A DNA stretch of 64,000 nucleotides, taken from NCBI GenBank assembly GCA_907163375.1, contig CAJQUW010001409.1:1178001-1242000 (forward strand), given 5' to 3'. A program made the position numbers and the translations under genes. Source of the stretch: Prostheceraeus crozeri. Taxonomy: Eukaryota > Platyhelminthes > Polycladida > Euryleptidae. Positions 1-10,495 of the stretch are shown one piece after another; the stretch's first letter is position 1; each line of letters opens with the position of its first letter. The notes beneath the pieces are model-generated. The model had not been told where the DNA came from and did no database searches. It worked only from the letters and a program-made list of their open reading frames with translations.

Positions 1-1
1 A

Positions 2-2389
2 GGAGATAGACTATCAAAGAAAGTTATTGAATTTCAAAAAGTTGATGACGGTACTACTAAAGCTCTTGGCATTGGTTGGGACATAAATAGTGACATGTTT
101 TGTTTCAGAGGAGCAGAAAAGCTGTTTACTCCTCTTGAACACATAACAAAGCGAAATGTATTGAGTAAGGTCAGTCAGATTTTCGACGTGTTTGGAATTT
201 GGGCTGCTTTTACTGTAAGAGCAAAAATAATGATTCAAAAATTTTGGGAATCAGACCTATCTTGGGACCAAATTATCCATGGAGATATAGTGAGAGAGTT
301 CAAACAGTGGGAAATAGAATTGATACAAATACAAACTATTCAAGTACCACGTCTCATATTGAAGAACTCTGATTACTCTCATACTGAGCTGGTTTCATTT
401 GCTGATGCCTCAGAAAAGGCATACGGCTGTATGGTACATCTTCGTACAACATACGGTAATAGTCACTTTGACGTACAATATATTATGGGGAAATCGAAAG
501 TCGCTCCTTTGAAAACCAAGTCTCTGGCTCGCCTGGAATTGATTGCAGTTCTTTTAGCTACCCGCTTAACTCAATTCATCATTGACAGCTTATCACATTT
601 GAATATAACAGAAGTTTCCTTTTTTACCGACTCCCAAATTGCTTTGAGTTGGATTGAAAAACCCAGTACCTAGTGGAAAGCGTTCGTTGCTAATCGTGTA
701 CAGGAAATTCACGATCGCTTTGACTCAACACAATTTCATCATGTTGCTAGCTGTGAAAATCCTGCCGATATGATTTCCAGTGGAGTGTCAATACAAGAAC
801 TTAAAGACAGCCAATTATATTGGTTTGGTCCGAGTTGGTTAAAAAATTCAAAGGATGAATGGCCAGAAATGAAAAAATCATTTCACAATGTTGCAGAGAT
901 TACAAGTGAAAGGAAAAAATCACATGCCTTACCCATAAAGTCTGAAGAATGCTTTATTGTCTCCAAATATGAAAAGTATTCAAAGCTGCAAAGAATTGTG
1001 GCTCAAATACTAAAGTGGAAGAATCCAACCTTACGGACAAAAGATGGAAGTATATCTGTTGAAGGGTATCGTCTTGCTGAATTTCAGTTGATCAGAAAAG
1101 CTCAAGCCCTGCGATATAGTGAGGAATTTGAAACCTTGAAAACCAAAAATCCAATCAATTCGAATAGCAAATTATTGTCATTAGATCCCCAGTTTGACTT
1201 TGAAAGAAATGTTCTTGTAGTTGGTGGAAGATTGAATTACTCGAATTTACCGGAGGAAACAAAGCACCAAATCATCTTACCTGATCATGACAATTTGACG
1301 GAAAAAATCATTACATATTATCATGTTTCATATAGCCATGCTGCAGTTGAAACTACTCTTTGTATTCTCAGACAGAAATACTGGATTGTGCATGGACGTC
1401 GTGAAGTTTCAAAAGCAATCCATAAATGTCTTCAGTGTCGTCATGAGCATACTAAACCTTGTGATCAAAAGATGGGATCATTGCCAGCACAAAGAGTTTG
1501 CATTGCTCCAGCATTTATGAATATCGGCCTAGATTTTACTGGACCTATTTGGATCAAAAGTGGAGAAGAAACCATAAAATCTTATGTTTGTCTTTTTACC
1601 TGCATGTCAAGCAGGATGGTACATTTTGAATTAACGCTTAGTATGAAAACGGAAGATTTTTTAGAGGCATTTAGAAGGATGATCAATAGAAGAGGAGTAT
1701 GTAAGTACATTATATCCGACAATTTTTGCAGCTTCAAGAAAGCTAAAAAACTGATCACTTCCAAAGGTTTGCGGAATTTCTGTGGAGAGAAAAATATAAG
1801 TTGGCAGTTCAATACAGAAAGAAGTCCTTTCCGAGTGGGATTCTATGAAAGATTGAATCAATCGTTAAAAAAATCGTTGAAACGTGTGCTCGGAAAATCG
1901 TTGCTGACCTATATGGAAATGTTTACGGTCCTTACCGATATAGAATGCAGTCTAAATCAACGACCGCTAACTTATCAAGGAACAGATCCAAAGGATTTAC
2001 AGCCAATCACTCCAGCTCATCTCGTTCTTGGCAGATCTTTAACTTCCTTCCCAGATATCAACACTACTAATACATCAATTCAAGGACGACTTCAATACTT
2101 ACAACAATTGCAAGAAGACTTTTGGAAGAGATGGACACGAGAATATCTACCAACATTACAAAAAAGACATAAATGGAAAACAGAAAAAACGCGATTGAAA
2201 GTGAATGATATTTGTTTTATGACTGACGATCAAGTGAAAAGGAGTCACTGGCCGTTAGCCAGAGTTCAGGAATTGATTCCTGGAAAAGATGGTGATATTC
2301 GAACAGTTCGCTTACAAAATCAAAAAGGAACTTACGCTCGACCTGTTCAAAAACTTCATTTGTTCGAATCATCTGAAACAAACGATTAA
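2..2389 (+). pseudogene. BEL/Pao pol fragment: RNase H and integrase, one in-frame stop
   Basis: One frame runs from base 2 to the TAA ending at 2,389, broken only by a TAG at 671-673. The start shows the RT-to-RNase H linker typical of BEL/Pao (TKRNVLSKVSQIFD), followed by an RNase H-like region (SFADASEKAYG, FFTDSQIALSWI). Then comes an integrase with an HHCC zinc finger at about 1,315-1,445 (YYHVSYSHAAVE and CLQC) and a core with LDFTGP (first Asp), ISDNFCSF (second Asp) and FYERLNQSLKK (Glu), then SLNQRPLTY. The second-Asp motif usually reads SDNGTNF, so FCSF is odd. The product would insert element cDNA into the genome. Apart from the stop the frame is clean, so the copy is fairly young or the stop is a polymorphism. 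Confidence 0.85.
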
Positions 2390-2479
2390 GCTCGAAAATT
2401 GATTTATTCTCTTGAACTATAAGTGGAACTTTGTATACGAGATGTTGAGATGCTTGCGCCTCTCAATGGGGGGGGAGGA

Positions 2480-2745
2480 TGTTGTATTAGTTCAATTGAC
2501 TGGTGTTAATACTACGGTATTGACATAGCTCTTGTACAGGTAGTGTTATATCTTGTATAATATGATCTCTTTTCTATGTTGGGATATCATGGTCAGTTAT
2601 CATAGATACGAATTGCCATGTATATTTGAAATTCTAGTTGCTGAATTCTTTACTCTGTATGCTATTTTCTAGCGTACTGTGCATTGTTGTGAATGGAAAT
2701 ATAAAATATTTGCCGATACACAACCTTTACCTACTTGATTTCGCT
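2480..2745 (+). repeat. probable 3' LTR of the BEL/Pao element
   Basis: The LTR should begin at TGTTGTATTAG directly after the polypurine tract. It holds TATA-like sequence near 2,550 and an A-rich poly(A)-signal-like stretch near 2,698. The right edge is uncertain (about 2,720-2,745) because the 5' LTR is outside the window. Confidence 0.5.
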
Positions 2746-4140
2746 AGCCTGTTTTTGTAAACGTCTTTCGTGTCGAAGCAGAATAGACGATTTACAACAG
2801 GCCTATTTAAGGCGGAAATTCAATAACATTCGAAGTTTTGCTGTTGGTGATGTTGATAGCCTACTGATAGGTATTGCTTTCTATTACATCTTTTCTTTCT
2901 TCGATACGGTTCAGAATGAAGGTTTCTTGTATCTCAGTCAACATTGTCATTCAGCGAATTGGCATAAAGTTGCATCCCAATGCCACAGTGGAAGGTTGTT
3001 GTCAACCGCAGAGTTCATCTTGCCTGTGATTGGCTTCACGTTAGGAACCGCATGCGTAGAGTGACCTTAAAATAACTCACGAGGAATCTTCATTGAAAAC
3101 CTAGGTTGCCTGTTGAACAACCGTGGTCGATCAAAATCACGCTTTCATCAAGTCAGAGAAGTCGCCGACCTCAACTCTGGTTTCGACCTGGTTGGCGGCC
3201 TGAGCAAAAATGACCAGACTTCATTCGATCAATCGACTGTTGGTGTCTTCCAATCATTGCTGGGGCACCTTCCGTAGCACATTGAATGGTGTCGTTTGTG
3301 GAATGTCGCAGTGTTTATTCTAAGCTTTTTTGGTGACTGCACAGATAAGATGTATCATATACACATGTACATGTATGATTTTGTGTATCAATAAAGGTCT
3401 GTAGCATTTACATGCATACCATTGTACCCCAATTACATATAGGCCTACACGTCTAAGCCTGTGCAAGAGACAGATTAGGCACAATTCAAAGGCCTATTAT
3501 CAAAGCATACATAGGCCTGAACTGAATACCTTTGTGCATAAAAAGTCCAACTTTCGTCTACCAAAAAGGACTCGCTAGTAGGCCTACCGTTTGAAGGTTT
3601 CCAGTAGGTCTAATAATGCAATACAGTGTAGAACTGTATTATACGGTATACAATGTAGGCCTATAGCGAGCACACAGTTATAAAACTATAGTACATGTAT
3701 TTGATTTACATGTAGTTCTGCCAAAATTATTTTCTTATTAATAAGCTGCTATGAGAGTAAGAGCTATTATGAGCGTATATCAATGGTTATAGTAACGAGC
3801 AAGTTTAGTTCATTACGTTTTCAGAGCTCGTTACATCGGTATTTGCGTATAAATTTCTACAATTTATTTAGGAACAATAATGTTCGAGTGAATGATGATA
3901 CATGTGGTTATTTATTATTCATTGTATTTGTTACTGCTTTTCATATGTCTAAAAATGAATACAACTTTTCATATGTCTTAAAAGCCTAACATCACATTTA
4001 GGCCTACAATGCTTTGTAAATGTATTATTGTACATGTAATTCCAAACAGGTTCTACCATAGAACTTCTACAATAGGGGGAGTCCTGCAGTTACATATTGC
4101 TGCAAAAATTGATGTTGTAGTAAAAAAAATCATTTACTGA
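2746..4140. other. no recognised gene; AGGCCTA-rich spacer
   Basis: A 109-codon open frame at 2,735-3,064 matches nothing I recognise and is probably chance. From 3,440 to 4,010 the palindrome AGGCCT recurs many times, mostly as TAGGCCTA or GTAGGCCTAC, mixed with ACATGTA palindromes. Confidence 0.5.
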
Positions 4141-4189
4141 TTAAAACAAGAGCAACAAGAACAACTGAATTTCAAAACGAGGCACAAAG

Positions 4190-6604
4190 TCAAAACTTTC
4201 GCTTTTTGTTCACTGCAGACTCAAGTTTTGTGTCATCCTCATTGTCAACTCGACCCCCTTCAGCCAAAATGCCTCGGAACCAGGCCTGCTGAGGAGCTTT
4301 TGGAGTGTCTTTCACACGATGCTGTCTGCTTGATATCCAGGCATGGACAGCCTTCCGAGGATTCCAGAGTGCCAGCGGCGGCATGTTGTGATAAATGTAA
4401 AGATATTCGTTTTCTGAATCCACTGATAATCTGCTGCGTATCGCATTCTTCAGGGTGTTACTGGTGCTTATTAGCCGTTCCACATCTGCAGAGTGAGGTT
4501 TTGCCGCAAAAATACGTGCCAGTATGATCAGCACATTCTTGAAGGATGAGGACGCGAAGCGAAACACAAGACCAGCAAGAGACAACTGGCGTAAGGAATC
4601 GATGTCATCTGTCGACAAAATTTCTTCATACTCAAGTGCCAGTGTTGCCAAATCAAGATCAGTGCCCAACAAATTGTGGATCTTCGGGATATTTGCCGAG
4701 GGCTGCAGTTGTACGAAGGGCTTGATCGTATCCAGCATTTCTTTATCGACACTGAATCTCTGATTCAAAAATTCAACCAAGCTTGTACTGATCTCGTTTA
4801 TTATCGCATCAACCGATCTTTCTTGGGACACATAGAGATGATGTTCTTTTCCTCTTCTCGTGCGTTTTGTGCTGAGCTTGATACTGTTCAATTGAACCGT
4901 ATCATCGGGCAGCTTTTGTACCTGGCTCTGGAGGGTCTCAACCCAACCTCCAACCAACGGAGTCTCCCGCATGGCTTCCAATCGGACTTGTGTTGTTTTG
5001 GTTGCCTGTTCCATATCAACAAGTGTTATGTCATTACTTTGAAGATTTTTTTGGTACCGTTTGAAAACGAACAAACAATCCGCAAGAAAGGACAAAAGAA
5101 GAAGGTTGTCTTCAGTCAAGAGGAATTTCAAAAATCCGCGACATTCGGAGTCAGACGATGATTTCATGTACTCGACAAGTACCTTCCAGGAAACAAGCAC
5201 TGCATTCAGTAGAGCATACGAAAATTCAGACCATCTCACTTCGAAAAGTTTGGGCAAATGGAGTAGCGGACACTTCGTTTCCTCGGCAACACCCTTCAGT
5301 TCTCGTGTTCTGATGCCAGAGGAATGGAAGTAGGTGGATATCGAAATGATAACTTGAAACATCTTTTTCACCTCAGGCAAAATGTCGCTTGTTGATTTCC
5401 ACGCCAAATTGGACCGATGCACTGCGCACCAAACGTTGAACAATGGGAGCGGTTGCTTGCTGTTCGAGTCTCTGTATTCCTGCCTGAAAAGCGTCCACAA
5501 ACCTCCTTTCTCACCGGTATTGACTGAAGCACCATCGGTTACAAGGGATGTCGATCTCGATAGAATTTGTTGTGCGCCATTCGGTCCCAATGTATTAGAG
5601 CAGGCTTGCTTCAATGCTTGAAGAACACCATTTGCACCACGAACTTTGGGCTCACTAGCACCCAGAAAGTACAGTTCGCTCTCACCTTCTTTTGTAATCA
5701 CTTTGGCCATGACGTAGATCTTGTCAATCTGGGTACGATCTACTGTTCCATCACATCGTAAGGATATGGCCAATGTTTCGTTCGTGAGTTTATCGGAAAG
5801 TTCACTGCTGTCACTCTGCACTATAAATGTTAAAAATTCCTTGTGGCTGCTGGGAGTAAGATATTGGAAATCAGTGGTTTCTGTCGCAGGCAGATGTTGT
5901 TTCGAATATGAAAACTGATTCGCAATTTCACAAGTCACAACTCTCGCAGGGAAAGAAAACTCGCTGTGGGTCAATTTTTTTGCGTCTGAGTAAGTATGCA
6001 ACATGAGACGTCCGATTTTATCAGCCAAATCGGCATTCATTTTAGAAATAGTCTTTCCAATAGCGGTGGCATGTGATTTCTCAACGTTTGAGAGAGTGTT
6101 GATCCTGCACGCTTTCACACATTCCCTATGGTACGGTTGGGCTAAATGGTTTGCTGCAGTTTCCTTTCGGAAGATTGCCCCATCTGCAGTGATTATCTGT
6201 GGAAACCGGCTGTGATCAGTGAATTTTTTCACGATATCAGGAAATTGTGCGCATGGTTTGCATTTTATGTAGTGGCGTCCATTTTTTCTTGTGTGTCGAA
6301 AAACAGATTCATCCGAAAAAATGTCTTTCGTTTGAGAGCTGGAAGTATCAGGTTGGGAGCATTGAGCATGACCGCTTTTTACCAAAGATTCAGGAAGTAT
6401 GTTGATTTGAATAGCTGTAGCGGCATCTTCAGACAGGTTGGTAGACGAAGGTTTCGGAGAAGTACTGGTATTGGATTGTAGGCCAATGGCATCTTGAGAC
6501 AGGTCTGCAGACGGAGATTCAGAAGAATGGTTTGATTTTTGTAGAAACTTATTCAAACAGCTTTGTTTCAACTTCTTTTTCTCTCTGAAATATAAAGTTA
6601 TCAC
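4190..6604 (-). CDS. hAT-superfamily transposase-like protein, intact main exon (KIAA1586-like zinc finger type)
   Basis: An 804-codon frame without stops. Near residues 100-165 is a zinc-finger-like block with CKPC and a downstream H...H..C set, of the TTF/BED sort that precedes hAT cores. The RNase H-like core shows RCDGTVDRTQ (first Asp, about residue 290), TDGASVNTGEKGG (second Asp) and CAVHRSNLAW (the CxxH motif of hAT). The C-terminal dimerisation region has HSADVERLISTSN with the catalytic Glu, RSRLS and a closing PPLALWNPRKA block. The first residues (MITLYF) probably lie in an intron: the minus strand reads TATATTTCAG immediately before the AGAGAAAAAG at 6,584, a good splice acceptor, so a 5' exon may lie beyond 6,604. 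It cuts and rejoins DNA if active, or is a domesticated hAT gene. I could not find convincing TIRs. hAT assignment firm, subfamily tentative. Confidence 0.8.
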   Translation of the reverse strand: MITLYFREKKKLKQSCLNKFLQKSNHSSESPSADLSQDAIGLQSNTSTSPKPSSTNLSEDAATAIQINILPESLVKSGHAQCSQPDTSSSQTKDIFSDESVFRHTRKNGRHYIKCKPCAQFPDIVKKFTDHSRFPQIITADGAIFRKETAANHLAQPYHRECVKACRINTLSNVEKSHATAIGKTISKMNADLADKIGRLMLHTYSDAKKLTHSEFSFPARVVTCEIANQFSYSKQHLPATETTDFQYLTPSSHKEFLTFIVQSDSSELSDKLTNETLAISLRCDGTVDRTQIDKIYVMAKVITKEGESELYFLGASEPKVRGANGVLQALKQACSNTLGPNGAQQILSRSTSLVTDGASVNTGEKGGLWTLFRQEYRDSNSKQPLPLFNVWCAVHRSNLAWKSTSDILPEVKKMFQVIISISTYFHSSGIRTRELKGVAEETKCPLLHLPKLFEVRWSEFSYALLNAVLVSWKVLVEYMKSSSDSECRGFLKFLLTEDNLLLLSFLADCLFVFKRYQKNLQSNDITLVDMEQATKTTQVRLEAMRETPLVGGWVETLQSQVQKLPDDTVQLNSIKLSTKRTRRGKEHHLYVSQERSVDAIINEISTSLVEFLNQRFSVDKEMLDTIKPFVQLQPSANIPKIHNLLGTDLDLATLALEYEEILSTDDIDSLRQLSLAGLVFRFASSSFKNVLIILARIFAAKPHSADVERLISTSNTLKNAIRSRLSVDSENEYLYIYHNMPPLALWNPRKAVHAWISSRQHRVKDTPKAPQQAWFRGILAEGGRVDNEDDTKLESAVNKKRKF

Positions 6605-7189
6605 AATCAGTTAATATGTATATAATCTAACAGTTAAACGTGTTTTAAATTTACTTTTCATTGCTTGTATTTATTCTCTTCATAGCACCGAAAAAAGTTA
6701 GGTTGTACGAGCGTATTACAAGTAGTCACGCAGTGGTCCGTATTCACTGAAAGAAATGTAGATACGTACGTACGTAAATGCTGCCATATATACATGTATG
6801 CCCAGGTCCAGTAGCGAGGGGTGGTCTGACGAGGTAGGCTAGCGTTTCCCTATAGATATAGACCCCTTATAGACAATAATTCGCGTATTTTGTGACTACC
6901 CATAGGCCTACTTAGGCCTAAGCCTAACTTGTATCTCATCACCAAATTCTACAATAGGGGCCGACAATAATTTAAACAGGTAATCAACCATACATGTAGG
7001 CCTAGTGTAAGCCAAATTTTAGCTAACCACAAGTTTGCATTGCTGCAGATTGTATGTATTTACTATTTACCTGCAGAGGAAACGATGACAAACGCGTAAA
7101 ATTTTCCTTACAATTCAACACAAATCAAATGCAAATTTAAAAAACTTCGAAAAGTTCATTACAGCAAATGATCTTTGCAATTTTTTTCA
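6605..7189. other. no gene seen; AGGCCT-rich spacer
   Basis: A second cluster of TAGGCCTA palindromes (6,900-7,000) mirrors the one on the other side of the hAT gene. A possible 5' exon of the hAT gene would lie here or beyond, but none is recognisable. Confidence 0.4.
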
Positions 7190-7429
7190 TTAAAACAAGT
7201 ACTTTTCTTCATAGAGTAAATATAAGTGAGCATACTTAAATTCATCTTTCAGATGCCGGAAATATCTATCCAATTTGAATCTAATTTTAGCAAAAACAAG
7301 AAAATACTTCAAAAAATAAAAAATGAAGAATAACATCTGAAGTTTTTGACGAGATAAATCTAAGTTTGGTAACTGCACAAAATTACTTTGATGACTGCAC
7401 AAAAAAATTGGTGACTGCACATTTTGTGC

Positions 7430-7565
7430 CTGGCTGCACGTTAGAATAAACCCTGGAATGTCGTTCTCTTCGTAATATGTTTTAGCTGCATTGAATACCG
7501 TACTGCCTTTTGTTTCGGTTGGAAGATTCAGAGCAAAGAGCATTTCTTCTTGAATTTCTGATTTG
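7430..7565 (-). pseudogene. hAT transposase fragment (ZBED5/SCAND3-like)
   Basis: Minus-strand translation gives EIQEEMLFALNLPTETKG followed by a residue run ending EENDIP. This is the conserved piece after the first catalytic Asp in the hAT transposases that gave rise to vertebrate ZBED5/SCAND3. The similarity stops after about 40 residues, so this is a relic. It belongs to a different subfamily from the intact gene at 4.2-6.6 kb. Confidence 0.5.
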
Positions 7566-8055
7566 AAGACGCACGGCTTATGATGACAATGAACAGCTGA
7601 ATGAATTCATCTACCTACGATACTATGGTATATATGATCAAATTCTAATGGTGGGGGCATATCTACCATGAATGTAATACTTGATATATTTGATTTCGAT
7701 TCTTCGACTGTTTAATGAAATTATGAGTATCAATTGTATATGTTTGCTATATATTCTGTCGTTCCTATTAAAGCACATAAATGCACGTACACAAACAATG
7801 ACCGTGAACTGAGACCATGAATTGAAAGTGATTTATCAGAGCTGTATCATAGCTTTGACTAGCATGCATAACCTACTTAAGAATGCTCCAATCATTTAGC
7901 TGCTTGCCTATTATTTGACTCAGGCGAGAACCGCACATTGAGCAAAAATTAATTGCTGGTAAAGCAAGAGTACTTCGTGTATGTGCTACCTAAAGAGGAG
8001 AGAAATGCTAAATTGAACATTCGATTCAATGTATGTACATGTACATGTTTTGATG
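7566..8055. other. no gene seen
   Basis: AT-rich sequence without a recognisable coding block. Confidence 0.4.
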
Positions 8056-8059
8056 GAAT

Positions 8060-8149
8060 CACGGAGAATCGAACGGATTCTGAAATTACGTCCGGTTAAT
8101 CGAAATCCGGATAATCGGTATCCGGATAATCGAAGATGCACTGTACTTA
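8060..8149 (-). repeat. pogo/Tigger-like terminal inverted repeat, single end
   Basis: On the minus strand, starting after a TA at 8,148-8,149, the sequence reads CAGTGCATCTTCGATTATCC, followed by three spaced (GA)TTA(T/A)CCGGA units. CAGT plus CGATTATCCGGA is characteristic of pogo/Tigger elements, which duplicate TA. I found no matching left end, so this is a truncated element or MITE relic. Confidence 0.5.
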
Positions 8150-8572
8150 ATAAGCTCGTATGATATGTCTACAAAAAACTTAAATAGCTGAAATGACAAA
8201 AAATAATGTGTTGGCTCTTCTTATATTATCTTATATCATCTTATTATCTTATATCTCGTCTTATATAATCTTATGACTAATCTTTAACTTATAACTACTG
8301 TAATTATCAAAAACCTGAAATAGTAAATGAATTTTAGGCATCACTTTCGAGTAAACAGTTTAAAAATCATTCATACGGAAAATAAGATTTATCTTTCGTC
8401 CAATATATTTCCAAAAATTCTGAAATATATTGATATACGAGTATCTTTGTCTTTTGAGAACAAATTTCCTCTTAGTATAGTTGTTTCATCCAAAAATACG
8501 GTATTTTTCCTGTCTGACCAATGACAGATATGAATTTTAGCTCGAGCATAATAAAAAAATAAATCACGTTTA

Positions 8573-8842
8573 TTGAATGAGTTAGTCCCAATAATGAGAA
8601 TCGTAGGACAAGCATGGCGTTGTAAGCTCACAAAACGACTTAAAGTCAATTTAATTTCTAACTCTGTTGTTAGGCAATTTAGTCTAGTGTGTCAAATGTC
8701 TATGCTAGTACAGAGTCAAACAGAAGAACAGATTATCTCCCAAGTATTTCTTCTTCAATATGTTGAGAACAAGGAAATTAAATTGAAAGTCTTGTTCACT
8801 ACTCGCATGAGACTTGAAAGTGAATCTACATTTATGCCCTAA
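8573..8842 (+). pseudogene. hAT transposase fragment (ZBED5/SCAND3-like)
   Basis: A short frame contains VNLISNSVVRQ and QYVENKEIKLKVLF, which resemble the LSNDTV and RYV...EIKE..LF blocks flanking the first catalytic region of these hAT transposases. The catalytic Asp block between them appears deleted. It lies in the orientation opposite to the 7.4-kb fragment and may come from the same family. Relic; moderate to low certainty. Confidence 0.4.
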
Positions 8843-9057
8843 ATGTTTAATCTATGTATTTTTTAAGTGTCAATTTTTGTCATCGCCCACCAACTGAGCA
8901 GCGTCCCTTTATCGTCCCCCCCCCCCAGAACCGCTTCATCGCCCACCATGAGAATAACTGATTTAGAGCCTACGATTCAGCACGCATACGGGACAATGGA
9001 AAGACTTGGGTTCATATGATTCATTGAAGGTGGCAGACAAAGAAAGGATAGAATCGT

Positions 9058-9420
9058 GTGTTATTCATCGACCGACATAGCGTTGACAATATTGTCAAGC
9101 CAAAAGTGTTCGGATCTCAGAAAGCATTGGCTACTCTCCGCGTGCCATTCAAGGGTGACCGAGAGCAAGACTGGCTGAAGAGGGCAGAAATGAAGAGAGC
9201 AATCTCTTCGGTGTACTCTTCTGTCGATATTTGTGTCCTTCCTATAGCGCGACAACTTTGGAGCCCCAAACTCAAAGACAAACTTCCCTGCGGCTGAATC
9301 CAATTTTGTGTTCCAATTTTGGTTGTGTCGGGCTGAATAGAATATTGCGGTAGGTGTAACGGAGGAGGCGTAGAGAGGTGGAAGGTCATCACAAGAGGTC
9401 AAGTAAAAGTGGCAAGCAAA
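9058..9420 (+). pseudogene. possible Penelope-like element C-terminal fragment
   Basis: The frame from 9,058 reads LRVPFKGDREQDWLKRAEMK, then a block ending KLKDKLP. In a neighbouring frame follow PAAESNFVFQF and EYCGR. The order of a basic PF/PY-G block, KDKLP, SN-VYQF, then a Y-GR block is that of the region around the GIY-YIG endonuclease of Penelope-like retroelements. At least one frameshift and one stop are needed. It could also be a chance resemblance; the 183-codon frame on the opposite strand is probably its shadow. Confidence 0.3.
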
Positions 9421-10366
9421 TGCATAGCCCTCAAGACAACTGCACGCACGAACGACTCCAAGCGACCCTCCAGCAGCATTTAACATGTCTACAGAAAAAC
9501 AGGGGGTAGCGAGTGCAAAGCAATAACAAAAACAGAGATCAATTGCGTAAATAATATCAAAATTGGCACCTGGCATTACGTAATTAGTAATTAAAGTTGC
9601 ATCATTGTGCATTTATTAGCATATATTAGAACATTTCGACGTATTTTTTAAACCAATAATTTAACTAAATTTGACATAACGTTTAAATTAAATTACTGCA
9701 ATAATTATATTTAAATTTTTTGCAGACACTATTAACACCGTTTTTTTATTTTTTTTAAGCCTGACAAGATATACGAAGACTGGTTTTTTTCTCTAGCGCG
9801 AGAACTTTCGGCCTGTTGCTTACTATGGCTTCGCCATTTCAGGTGACTCATAAGGGCTAACTATGTAGGCCGGACTGATTACGCGCCGCCCACGATGTTT
9901 TTTAAACACAAGTGTAAATTATAGAGGATCTTATTAACACAGAAGCATATAATTAGAATAAGACCTCAATGGACCTGGATGCATATTTAAACATAGAGTT
10001 GTACTGATGTTGAGAGATTTGAACCATGCCTACCGATCATTCCTGATATTGGATAAAATGGTAGCTATCGCACTGCATGAGCCGGAGAACCATCCTGTCA
10101 ATTTAAAATGACAGAATGATTATGGTGATCAGGTAATGTAAGTAGGCCTACAATCTCGGTTGACATTCTGGGTCCTGACCCTTTCCCAAGGCAATAAATG
10201 ACAACATTCTCTTATTAACAAATTAATTTACGAAAATTGCAAAAACAGAAGATAATAACCTCACTGCATCACTAATAATTTTGGATCAATAGAGCTTGCG
10301 AACTTTGCTTTTCGCAGAGTTTCCTCAAAAATACGCCTCGTACATCAGTGATCAGTGTCGATCATG
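9421..10366. other. no gene seen
   Basis: AT-rich, with a homopolymer T tract near 9,740-9,760; nothing coding is recognised. Confidence 0.4.
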
Positions 10367-10495
10367 CAGTCCGGTAGCCAGAACGAGTTTCTGCTGGAAA
10401 GGACGCTGCGCCTTATTCACAGAATGATGTGTACCTTATGGTTGCTACAAATCTGCGCACCTGCCGAGTTTTACCCGGTTCCTCTGCTTGTCTCA
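10367..10495 (+). repeat. TAGTCC-type terminal repeat, copy 1
   Basis: Starting at AGTCCGGTAGCCAGAACGAG, about 125 bp matches, with divergence, the reverse complement of 15,345-15,476 and the arms of the foldback at 31,307-32,054. Shared blocks include AGTCC..(A/T)AGC, GAA(C)GAG, CTTTCACA or TTCACAGAATGATGT, and CTGCCGA. Confidence 0.6.

Larger units (their letters stand above)
1..2745 (+). mobile_element. BEL/Pao LTR retrotransposon, 3' part (5' end outside window)
   Basis: The stretch carries the end of a BEL/Pao pol gene, a polypurine tract (2,468-2,479, eight G then AGGA) and a probable 3' LTR. The order RNase H then integrase, and the phrasing of both domains, is that of BEL/Pao rather than Ty3 or copia. 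The 5' LTR, gag, protease and most of the reverse transcriptase lie before base 1, so the LTR pair cannot be compared. Family assignment is from remembered motif patterns. Confidence 0.85.

Noticed and set aside
2735-3064. 109-codon frame after the BEL LTR
   Set aside because: No domain recognised; partly overlaps the uncertain LTR edge.
6809-6835. CAGTAGCGAGGGGTGG as the right terminus of the intact hAT gene's element
   Set aside because: It points away from the gene and no matching end with an 8-bp duplication was found.
9061-9612. 183-codon minus-strand frame as a gene
   Set aside because: Composition and position suggest it is the shadow of the possible Penelope-like fragment on the + strand.
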